Shown here one piece after another: positions 33,601 to 46,200 of a stretch of 64,000 nt of DNA (its first letter is position 1; each line of letters begins with the position of its first letter). The translations under genes and the position numbers were made by a program. The DNA is from Bolinopsis microptera (taxonomy: Eukaryota; Ctenophora; Tentaculata; Lobata; Bolinopsidae): assembly GCF_026151205.1 (NCBI RefSeq), contig NC_087079.1:15554445-15618444 (forward strand), in the 5' to 3' direction. The notes under the pieces were generated by a model that was given only the letters and a program-made list of their open reading frames with translations, did not search any database and was not told the origin of the DNA.

Positions 33601-34204
33601 CGTGACCTGTTTTAATCCTACGGAATCATCAAAAATCTAATCTTAAAATTATTTGAACACTATTTGCGGTACCTAACAAAGTTTACGATGACTAATATTT
33701 GCTATATTAGTATTTGCCATACCTACTAGAAAGTAACAGCTCGATAATATTTGCTATTTTAGTATTTGCTATACCTACCATAGTAACAGCTCGTTAATAT
33801 TTGCTATTTTAGTAGTTGCTATATACCTACCATAGTATAAGCGCGTCATCATTGTACTAACTAAGGTGTGGTCCAGCAAGCTGTGCAGACTACTTGTTAT
33901 ATTGTCAGTGCTGTTATACAGTGAGACAATCTGCATTGTGGCGGCTGTTTTTATCGACAACTTGTCTACATTGATATGTGCAGTGTACAGTGTGCATGTG
34001 CAGCGAAAGAAAACAATCACTTTCTACTAAATTCTACTTATAAAACGTAAATAAAAATTCTACTTATTAAACTTTACAAAGCTAATTTGAATTACATACG
34101 AAGGATTCTAGCAAATAAATCAACAAATTTTGAAAAACATCGACAAATATTCGTCATTCAAAAAGACAAAAATGGTTCAGCAAATCGTATCGCGCATAGT
34201 ATCT
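30670..34204. other. non-coding, with short tandem tracts
   Basis: This holds a 25-bp near-palindrome (31278-31302), a CCCCAAGTGTGC tract (33064-33153) and a ~55-bp three-copy tandem repeat (33691-33838, TATTTGCTAT...AACAGCTCG). A 92-codon plus-strand frame at 32313-32591 is hydrophobic but has no recognisable domain, and I do not call it. Confidence 0.5.
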
Positions 34205-37200
34205 TCACAAATACTTCGCTTTTTTGACTCTCCAATTTTGTCCGTCCCCCATTAAAAGAATAACCTTATCATGAAACTGATCCAAACCCTCATCATGACT
34301 CACTGAAAGATAACAAACCCCCATAGTCCTCAGCAAATCATACATAACCTCAGCTAGATCCCCACTAACCGCACTGGTTGCCTCGTCCATTATCACTACC
34401 CTGGGCTTGTGGTAAAGTACCCGGGAGAAAGCAAGAAGTTGCTGCTGGCCAGGTGACAGGAGCTTGTGCCAGCTTCTTCTGGGTGTTTTATATAGGGGTG
34501 AGGAGGAGTGGAGGAGGGAGGGGGTGGTGAACAGTCTCCTGAGGAAACTAGTTGGTTGAGATGCTATCATGGGGGTGGTTTCTGCATCTTCATGATTTAT
34601 ACCATTCTCTTCGCTGCCATCTTCATCAACTGTTCTATTGAAGAAACCATCTGTCTCATTGATATCCTCATTCCACTGAGTATCATCCAGTATTTCCGTT
34701 AACTTCAAAGTCTCCAAAATCCCCAATAATTCTGGATCCTCCCCATGTTTGGGAGGATCAGGGAGAGTGATCTGAGCTGCTAGACACTGTCTGGTAAAGT
34801 AGGGTCGTTGTGGTAAGAACATGATGTCACCTGTGGACTGGATAGACCCCACCAGAGGTTCCCACAGTTGCTTGATGGTACGGAGCACGGAGCTTTTGCC
34901 CGCTGCTGGGGGACCGTGTATCAGGACGTTAGTGTGGTGGTTCAGGGAGATTGAGAGGTTTTTAACCAGGGATTTGTTAGTTATAGGGTTTAGAATTGTG
35001 ATGTTCTTCAAAGTGAGGAAATCTGGAATGATTGAAGAGGTTTCTCGTTCTATTTCTTCGCCCCGTACTGAAGAAATCAGTTGTTCACTGTCCTCATCTC
35101 TGCCACGATCCTTACCGGTGTCTAGACCTTTTTCTAAGTTATCGTCTGTTGGGGACTGGTTCCAATACTGAGAATCAGCTTTGTGGTCCCTCATGAACTC
35201 AATCAGCTCACCTACTCGGTGGATGTAACCCGCTAAATCTGCTAGCTTGCCAGACATGTCCACCTGAAAAGTTGTGGATTTGGGGTTTATGTTAAAGAGA
35301 AAGTCTGGATTGCGTTTAAATACTTCCTTGATAAGTGAGCTTGGCGGATTAGTTAAACAGCTTTATAAATTGTAACTGGGCGGAAGTTTTCAAACACAGT
35401 CAATGATATTGGTATTAAATTATATACATTTATATTACTGAAAAAGATGTTATAAGGTTTAAAGGTTGTGCCTATTTATTGACGATACATTTTTGAGGAA
35501 GCAAACAGTAATTTAAATTTTAAGGACTTTGGTTTAAAGGATTATTTTATTAAATTTAATAATTAAATGGGCATACTTTAGCTTTATACGGACGCGGAAA
35601 TATGTCATAAAATGGCACTTGCCAGGCATCTATGGTTATTATATTGGTTACCGATTACTGGTTATTGGTCAAGTATTTGAGAGCTTTCTGAGTTTCACAG
35701 TCGCATGATTAGGATCTTGGAATATGATTTTTCTGAATAAATTCAGTAAAATGGTGTTTTAAACTACCATGTAAATTTCTTGATTTTGTATTCTAGTTAG
35801 ATTGATTAAAATATTGAAGTCTGGGAATGCTGTGAGCCTACAGAATGGCAGTTTTATGGTTACATGCTTTACTCGTAATGGTGATCAAGGTCATGTAATC
35901 ATTCTCCAATCATATGCTAATTGCTAATGGAAGACATTAAGGGGGCAGGGGGGTCAAAAAACGAGGTCCAAGATTTTCAAAATCGAATAAACAAATTTCT
36001 AAGGCCTATCTTAAAATAGACCAGAATCTTCTAAATAGTCCTTAGAACATATCCTGAAAGTTTCAAGGTGATTGCTCAAAAAATGTAGGAGAAGATAGAT
36101 TTTTAGACTCGATTTTCAGGGCGCGCGATTGAAAATCGCTTGCACAAAATCGCTTGCACAATACATTAAATTACAATTACACATGAAAGCTGACCTTTGA
36201 CCGGCGATAATTTCGGCTAGGAACAATATTTTTCCATGGGACCAAAAGCAACTGATAGATATCACTCCCCTCTCTCAGAAACAACTATAAAATCAATTTC
36301 GAGAGGAATTTCATAAAGACCCCCCTTGCCCCCTTAAACAGGTTTCGAGGTTGAAAGTTCTAGTTATGTAATCACGAACTTGCTACATTCCGGCTGAATT
36401 CCAATCCGAGTTATTTGCCTTGTTGAATGACCTAAAGGGTAGTGAAATCAAGATCAGATAGTCACGCTGCACGCATTATTGATCATACAGGTTCAGATAT
36501 ACCTATGACTTTATGATATTATGCCATTCAAATCAACCGTTCGATATCAACCGTTTTCACATAAATGAGTCTGTTAGCTAGTGAAAAGGCTGTCAGTGTC
36601 ACATCGTGTGACCTGACCACCCGGAGAGCCATCACATCATGTGAACAGCCAAGAGAGTAGACGCTTCTCAATTTGATTGTAGTCAACTCTAATAAGAAGC
36701 ATATCTTGAGCAGAATTCTCTGCTTGAACTAGAAACTGTGGTGTAGCCCGCAAAGAATTAGTTGCAGTTAAGATTGATTGCTTAGCCTTATCGGTGAGAA
36801 TATTAAGTAGAATAGGACCTAATACAGTCTGTCTAGACTGACTCAGAGCCCTATGTGCTTTAATTTAATTTTAATATGCTCTTTTTGATGCGAATAGTAA
36901 GCAAAGAATCTAACAGCCGCAGCTGACTGCTGCGATTCATTGCTCGGTCAATTCAAGAAGTAGAATAAGACCTAATAAAGGTAGTCTAGTGATCATTCGG
37001 GTCTGACCAGACTCAAGACTAAGAGTCATCTGTCACCCCACTTGTAATTAAGGCTCAAAATTATCGGTTCCCATCGATATTTAGATTGCAACTTTCTTAG
37101 AGACGTACACCATTATTTTGTTATACAAGCTGTTCTGGACCACTAGAATTTTTGCTTGAGCTACAGTGATACAATATCGATAAGTGATACCTTCAGGAAT

Positions 37201-40200
37201 TGTTATTCCTACGATATTTTAGAATAATTTGTTGTAGTGAAAACCCCGTGATCACAACGTTATCACAACGTTATCACAACGTTATCACAACGTTATCACA
37301 ACGTTATCACAACGTTATCACAACGTTATCACAACGTTATCACAACGTTATCACAACGTTATCACATTGGATTCTGCAATCTGCTAGCTTCTGTCTAACG
37401 ACCCCCTCTAGTACATCGATAGTTCTAAAATATAAACACTTTCGAATATCACGTTACAAAGTTAAGGTAACAGGTTTTCACTTTTCGCAATACCTAAATG
37501 ATACAGGAATAAGTGTTTTCAATCACACTAGAAATCCACTTTGTTTGGCCATACACTAGAAACTTATTTTGAGACTAAAAGTTCGAACAACCCTTTTTTT
37601 TACAATATATCCTTTAGACTTGACTTACTATTAGCTTCGTCAATTCAGTAGTGTTAGACTATAAAGGTGTCTAGTGATCATTGGTCTAACAGACTCAAGA
37701 CTATAGTATCTGTCACCCTCACTTTAATTAAGCATAATTATACGGCTTCACCATCGATTTAATTGCAACTTTCTTAGAGAGTGACACCATAGTTGTGTTA
37801 TACAAGCCGTTCTGGACCACTTAAATTTTGCTGAGCACAGTGATACATATATCGATAAGTGATACTTCAGATGTTATTCCACGATTTTATGAATAACTTT
37901 GTTGTAGTGAAAACCCCGTGATACTGTTTAACGATTACACACGTTATCTACACGTACACAACGTTTACACATACTTATCCAAGTTCACAAATACTTTCAA
38001 AAGTTATCAACGTTAAGTCATCACTGATTGATTTGCAATCTGCTATTTTCTAACGACCATAGTAAATATCAGGTCTAAAATATACAACACTTTCGAAATA
38101 CGTTACAAATAGGTAAAATATATCCTGAAATCTTTACCAAGAAAACTGTATGTGCTACTCCTGCAAAGGAAATTGCAGCATGTGCGGTATCGCGATTTTT
38201 CACGTTTGCCGCGACAAATCGCGATTTTTCAGATTCTGGCCTCACGACAAATCGCGATTTTTTCCAGTTCTCCGCGTCAAATTGCGCATTTTCCTTTAAA
38301 TCTACGGACCAAATTCTCGTTTTCTATAATTAGTATATGAAACCAATCAGTATCGCATCCACAACCTTCCGAATGTAGGCACGGACTTCAAAAAACCGAA
38401 AACAGAAAAATATATTTTCGGCTCAGAATGATCAAGGTAGCATGAAACATGAACTAAAATAATTTCCAGAAAAACTTTGAAAAATTTTGACTTAGAAAAT
38501 TTTCGGTCCGAGTCATTCTCGATACGTACCTCTGAAAGCAGAGCTCCCGCTTCGGAGCTCGTATTGCGAAGGGGAGGCCTGCCTTCCGAGATCGCATTAC
38601 AAAGGCCAAAGTGGAACCCTCGAGTCCAAAATCATATATCGAACTTCGAAAACCGAAAAAAATATTTTTGGCTCATAATGATCAGGGTAGCATGAAACAT
38701 GAACAAAAGTAGTTTCCAGAAAAACTTTGAAAAATTTTGACTTAGAAAATTTTCGGTCCGAGTCATTCTCGATACGTACCTCTGAAAGCAGAGCTCCCGC
38801 TTCCGAGCTCGTATTGCGAAGGGGAGGCCTGCCTTCCGAGATCGCATTACAAAGGCCAAAGGGGAACCCTCGAGTCCAAAATCATACATCGAACTTCGAA
38901 AACCGAAAAAAATATTTCTGGCTCATAATGATCAGGGTAGCATGAAACATGAACAAAAGTAGTTTTCAGAAAAACTTTGAAAAATTTTGACTTAGAAAAT
39001 TTTTGACTAAATAAATTTTCGGGCAAAATTTTTTTTCCCAAAATTTTTAGAAACCTAAATTAAAAAGTTGGCCCTTTTTGGCCCCTTGCCCAGATCTCAT
39101 GGGGGGCGATGGCCCCCCCTGCCCCCCCCCCCCCCCCCCCCCCCCCCCGCTTCCTACACCCCTGTTCCCACCCCAAAGACGGATTCGGAATCTTAATTTA
39201 AAACTTGTCAAGCTCCTTAATCTTTGAAGTTAATAATGGACATTTTACATCTTATAGTACAATCCATCAATTTTATGTCTGTATATTACAGTATTACGTT
39301 AAGTTTTGTAAAATAAAGTTATTTATTCCGTTGAATTGTCGATTAGAACCGCCGAGACATTTTGATTTGATCAAAATGTCTGTACAGAGGGTCATGAATT
39401 TAGTTTGATTTGTGTTGATGTCAGGTTTAATATTTATCCATTGTTTTTATTGCCCTGACTGTTTGCTCAGTATTTAGAATAACCGGAATCTTGGTTATGA
39501 TTGACCAATGGATAAATAATAAATATGTTGCCATGCACCAGAATACCACACTAGACTAGAACACCACACAACTAGAACACCACACAACTAGAACACCACA
39601 CAACTAGAACACCACACCAAGTCTAGAATACCACACAATTAGAACACCACACAACTAGAATACCACACAACTAGAATACCACACCAAGTCTAGAACACCA
39701 CACCAAGTCTAGAATACCACACAACTAGGACACCACACAACTAGAACACCACACCAAGTCTAGAATACCACACAATTAGAACACCACACAACTAGAACAT
39801 TACACAACTAGAATACCACACCAAGTCTAGAATACCACACCAAGTCTAGAACACCACACAACTAGAACACCACCCACAACTCACCAATGTACTGAAAGAG
39901 CTCACTAAATACATCGTTACGAACGAGTTCTGACTGATAACAAATCCCAGATGTGGGATGTCGTCGTACATTCCACTAAATATAGGTATCGCTAGAATTA
40001 TGTAACTCAGAATGGCCCCGATGTAATCGCTCGTGTTTACTGCCATGCTGAGAAGTAGTTGCTTGGTTACTATCTTCTGCTTAGAATCCAGGATAGATTT
40101 CAACGTCGCCTGAAAATGATGAGATTAACCAAAACTAGACAATAAGGCATAAGCTAGGTAATACAATAATAAGCTAGATAATATAAGCTCAGCTATTAAA

Positions 40201-43200
40201 TGATATAATAAGTTATCTGCAAATAGTAAAACTCTTATTTTACTAGACGGACTTATAACAGTATCGCGAAATATATCGACACATTTCGTCAATCATAAGT
40301 CAGTCCCTGTCCAGATCAGGCGTTTTATATTTATATCAGTGCTACCAGTACCTGTAGTGAGTACTTTAAACAGTACAATTCTCTAGTACCGTAACATTAT
40401 ATTTGTAATAAACTAGTTAAATAGTTAACGTAGTTTATCTTTGATCGTATGGTTTCTCGAATTTAAACCCAACCAAACGTTCTGAAGAACGAATGGAGAC
40501 TGGAGAGCATAAACCATTTTAATAAATCAAAGGAAGCTGCATCATCATCATCTAATTCTACCTTTTAAAATTTAATTCAAAATATTCATGAAACCACACG
40601 ATTTTAAAACGTGAGTTTCAATAGTTCGCGTTCCTTCAACTCGCTAATGCTCTCTTGCAGCTGTTAAAACGCCCCTGGTTAGACGCGGATAAATTTTCAC
40701 CGGTTAAATATTCATTCACCTCACAGCGGGTATTATATTATATAAGCCTGGTGCAAAATGCAAACTTGTTGGATCGTTTATGAGCTTACCGGTCCCCCAT
40801 TATATAAGTCTGCAAAACCCGTTCCCGAGAGTTCCATGCTAAATGCACACAATGGTACAGTTAGTAGTGTTGGTCTAGTATTTTATAAAGGAGAGGGTCC
40901 TCTATTTTGCTTTGTCCTCACTACAAACTCACGCTCTTTTGTCTGCTTCTCATTATATTTAGTAACTGGATTTCTACCTACTGAACGATTTTCAAGGATG
41001 TCTTTTTTACTGGAAAAATTAGACTTGGACATTGTTTTTAACTATCCCTTGATTCATATGCATAACCTTTAGTGCTTTTATCACCTTGAAGGGCGTATCT
41101 TTTTGCTCCACAAAGATCTTCCCACAGCCTCGGCCAAAGTGCTTCTCTTACTGAACATCTTAGTGAGTAGTGACATCTTAGTGAGTAGTGACATCTTAGT
41201 GAGTAGTGACATCTTTGTTAGAAACACTTACAGTAGCAACGGTGAACCATTATCCATATTAAGGCTAAAAGCCCATGAACATACAAATTTGGGAAGTTAG
41301 CAAATATATTTCAGGCATTAATCAGACATTTTATATTATTACGAAGTCCGAGCACATAATATTATAAAACGTTAATCTTTGAGGGATTTGATAATTTCAT
41401 TGCTCTTGTAGTTTTATGGTGATATTTCTAATGATATATCATTGCAGCTGGTAGGTCTAGTTAGGCTGAGTGGTCTAACTCAGGCTATCAGAAAATCAAA
41501 GTGATCTATGCGTTAGCTTTGTAGTCTTTATGTCAATATTTGTCGGTTTGTTCATGTATACATAATACATAATAATAAAATAATAATAATATTATATATA
41601 TGATCGCTGTTTCCCTTTGCGTCGGTTATATATTTAATATGATATCGATGCCATTCTATAACAATTTCTAGGCAGCGGAACTTTGCGATATGGTTTAAAT
41701 ACTGATTTTGAATTTTTTTTTGATAAGAACCAACATTGTGCTACAACATACCGTTTATTTAATATTGTATACCATTCACAGGGGTTTTTCTTCTGTTACT
41801 GAGAACTTGTTCATTATACTAAAAATATGGAAAGATATCAAACATATGATTTCACGTTCATTTCATTATATCACAGCAAATCTTGTCTATAATAGTATAA
41901 TGACTTCAGTGTTCCTGCCCTTTTCAACTTGTATATTATAATAAAGGCAGATCTGCCATCCCTATCTCGGACTAATAATACGCATTTACTGGTCACTACT
42001 GAGCCTGTTTCATTATGCAGGTAACTCATTAGGGTATTAGTGTACAGCAAGTTCAACTAAGATGGGATATCTCTGATAGTGGTTCGTGTCTAAGTCCCAA
42101 TAACCAAATTACTTGATCAATCTGGGCCCCAAAAAATAGCGCACTCCGCGGTAGCGACTGCCGGTTGCATGGCCATTATATTAATTATGCACCTTGGTTT
42201 GTGATTTCTACTTGGGCTCGATTATAACTGATATCCAATCCAAAACGGTTGTGGTTTACACGTGCTACTAAAAACGGTCTCTGGCAATTAGGTTACTACT
42301 TGAACCGCTGGTAAGAGACCACGGTCTCTCTGACGTATTGTAGTATTTATACTACAGGGTGTCCCAAAAAAGACGCCCCAGTGAGAAACCCTCCTCATTT
42401 CCTCAATGGTACTCATGTCTTAGTATGTTTACCTAAATGGGTTGGGAGATTTGTTTGTGACTTCTGAAAACTTAAGCAAACTATTTTGAGTCCTCATTTT
42501 AAAAATGTCAGAAATTGTCCGAAATAGTCCTCAAATTATAGGCTCGTCGACCATTTTGAGCGCTGAGCCAAGAGGAAACCTCAGTTAATGCTAAAAGTCC
42601 CAAAAGGTGCTCACGAGGTGCTCTCATTTTCCCAGCAGGCCTGAAACCCAAAAATGGACGAAAGGCCGAAGTTGCATAAATCATGCATTTTTTAATGCGA
42701 TTAAGTCGCTAGTCGTTGATTTTCTAGCTTTAATGGTCGCACATGTTCCTTGGTAAGTGTACTGACAGATCAATTAGGTAGCCGAATATTTAAAATCATA
42801 TGAAAATAGGGCAAAATTACGCCGTTAAAGGTTTAAAGAAAGGGTGTGGCCCGAAAATGCTCCCAAAGGCCAAAACATGCTGGACCATATCAAAAACCTC
42901 CATTTCAGTTGTCATTGTGAAGAAGACTTTCCATTGTGTTTGTATATGCCTGGTTTACAACTTGGGGCAGTCTTAACGTTTCAAAACTAGGATTCCATCA
43001 TGGACGAAAAATATCACCTATTCTGGGATCACACTAAGATTTCTTCGCATATCTTTAACATCGAAAAAAAATATTGCCCATCAAGTTCATATGAGACTCC
43101 CAATGGTCCTTAAAAAGTCTCCTAACCCCTTAGAAAATTATACTAAGAGATCAAAACCAATGACTTAAAACTGAGAAAATTAGGAGGGTTTCTTGTTGGG

Positions 43201-46200
43201 TAGTCTTTTTTGGGACACCTGCACCCTGTATTAAAGTTTTGGATCAAGTCTGCGGAAGCATAAAACCAAAAATATAAAACGCTTTTTTGATTATATTTGT
43301 CTTGGAGCTTTTTATAGTGGATTTCTGCCCATGACGTTCAATCGACTTTTTTAGTGTCACTGAACAGTGAACGATTAATAAACAATATTTTTTAATAATT
43401 GAACTGATCAAAGATTACTCGCCATTGACCAGAGTTAGGTTAGCTTTTAAAGAAACTATTAGAAAGAACAAAATAGAAATCCTGTATTTGTTCGATTAAT
43501 TTAGAAAGAAAAAATGGCGAAAGAACAGATCAATCCCGCGATGAGCTCCCACGTACATAATTTAACTCTTAGTCCACCAGACTTGATAGAATATCTCCCT
43601 TCCACACACTGCACCACAGTTAGAGGTGGGTCCCACCCTGCAAGCCCCTCTCCCATCTCCCCACCTATCTCCCTACACTCTCTAAACCCAGGTCCTACCA
43701 GAGTGTAGTTAGAACCAGCACACTCCACAGAGACACTGTCCCCAGCACTGTAAACACCCTGACTGTTAGGGGCTGATGTTATCTTGATGTTAGATAAGAT
43801 AAGAGTGGGGTCAGTGCAGCCCTTCACACATTCCTGGTAGTTCTGTACTTGTAGAGCTGGTTTGTAGCCGGTTAGGGAGCAGATGGTTGAGGTGGCTCTG
43901 TTGTAGGATTCTCTGGTAACTCCATAACCAATTTTACAGGATAGTTTTATGTTCAGCGCCAGGTCCCGGACTACTGGTGCGGTGAAACTGTTTAGGGATA
44001 GAGATCCTCGCGGGTAGTCCACTGCCATGTGATTGTCGTCCAGGAAGTTGGGATCAAGGTTGGGGCACCCTCGAGCACACCACTTGGTTTCACTGGTGAA
44101 GATGTCTGGTCTCATGACTCCGCCCTGACACGTGACTATAATCTTACCCTCGTTGTTATCCAAGTAATCTCCTGCTGTTGGTAGCTTATCTCTGGTTTTA
44201 TCGTCTGGGTTCGACAGTCGTCTGTACTTGTTCATGAAAGTCCAGGTTTCAAGTTGGCATTTGGCGGTGATCCAACGTCCGTCAATAATGGCAGTCCCGT
44301 CTATTTGTAGGGAAGGTAGAGTGGGGTCGGAGTTAGCGGTTGATATTGTCAGCTCATATTTCCACTGTGGAGGCAGCAAGCAGTGGTAACCTAAATACAG
44401 CAAAAATGTATTTCATTTAAAAACTTACTATGTCCAAAAATTTATTTAATCCTGCTATTTTGATTTTTAAAATATTTTCGAGAGATGTTGAAAACAAATC
44501 TTGTTTAAAGAATAAATCATATTTTCAATTTGTTGCTGCTGGACATTTTCAAAAGAAAGGCTTCGTTTGATTAATTACAATTCTTCACCTGATTGCGATA
44601 TAGTTCCCAGTATAACAACAAGGAAACCATAGAAATAGAGCCTCAGCCTCATAATATGAGTATAAACGTTAAAATATGTCTCGACTGACAAAATGTGCAA
44701 GCAATCTAAGAAAATCTGATGATCAAAATACCTCATCTTTTTACCGTCACTCAACAGTCATATTCAACTTCAAGACCAGCCAGATTAATGAAAAAGAAAA
44801 TCGGGCCACATGGCCACATATTCACGGATTTGTAGCTATAGTCCGCAGAACATATTCACAAATATCAGTAATATTCAAAATGAAGCTCTAACTTATAACT
44901 TGCCAGTTTTCTTATAACTTAAAGGATATGCACGGCGTCAGTATTATAACCGTCAGGTACTAAGTTCCGTACGTGACGTATGATCCCCCGGCCCCCGTAA
45001 CCGTACCAATTTCTTAATCACATCACCACTACAGTGATTCAACCCTTATACCACATAATTACCAAGTCCTACCTTGATGTTCCATTCTCTTGTGAAACTT
45101 ATAGCCTGGGAGTTTCCTCTTGAATGGTTAATCGCCGCCGTGTGGCTCACGTTGTTCGTGTTAGACTTAAGGATGATTTGATCGGTTACCGGATTGTTAA
45201 CTTTTTAGAGTTCCATGATATATTATAGAACTTACTCTTATCCAACCGTATAAGGGGTGCCTGAGAAACTGACAATTTAGCCGTAACTTGTAGAGTAGAT
45301 GGTAGTGGAATGTAGATTGTGGACAGGGTCTAGCTCTTCCTATTCTGAACTGCGTGGTCATGTGGTACGCGCTGGTTTTATCAGTTGATCAAGTGAGTAG
45401 CCTCTCTCACGGCGAGACTTTTATTGACCCTTTAGCAACCTGTCAACTTTACAACCGGTAGTGGAATGTAGAAGGGTCTAGCTCTTCCTATTCTGAACTG
45501 CGTGGTCAACTGGTCATGTGACGTATGCGCACTTTCTGATAGACAGTATCGCGTGTTGAGGTCGTTCTATTGGCTGGTTTGCTTGTCACGTGACGATGCA
45601 GCGCGTGTATTAAAGAATTCTTTACTGCGTGATGGTGATCAGTACGAGAACAATGCCAAAGCAGTTAGTCTACCATTAACCATACAGTTAACCAGACAAA
45701 TGTCAAGGTGAACTCAATTTAATGAAGTGCAGTTAACAGTTTATGAAATTAAAGACTCGGTCCTAGAAGTTCAAAGGGAATCATGGCATGGTTCACTTGT
45801 TCTGATTCGCGTAACAGTTAACTAATAGTTTCATGATTTGTCGGTTTGCAGTTGAGACTTGAGATAGTTTAGTGAAAAACTTTATATAATATATAAGCCT
45901 TCAAGAAGAACATACCTACCTCTCTGAGCTGGTTTTATCAGTTGATCAAGTGAGTAGCCTCTCTCACGGCCGTTTGACAAACTTTTAGTGACCTTTTAGT
46001 GACCTGTCAACTTTACAACCGGGCCCATTACAAGTGTATTACAAGTGCCAGGCTAGGAGTTTTAATCTTAATTTGTTTTTGTCTTCTTACGTACGCTAAA
46101 CTGGATGTATCACAACTCACGACTTTTTATTGCTTACCGAATCTCTCTCTCTCTTTTGAGCTGCTACTCACTTACTCCGTCACACAGTCGATGAACCCAC

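Noticed and set aside
38477-38945. Paired 72-codon frames suggesting a duplicated small gene
   Set aside because: Both lie in the 250-bp tandem repeat; the antisense frame is equally open and no coding signature is seen.
40758-41072. 104-codon plus-strand frame in the transporter intron
   Set aside because: No family resemblance, low-complexity hydrophobic composition, and no supporting splice sites.
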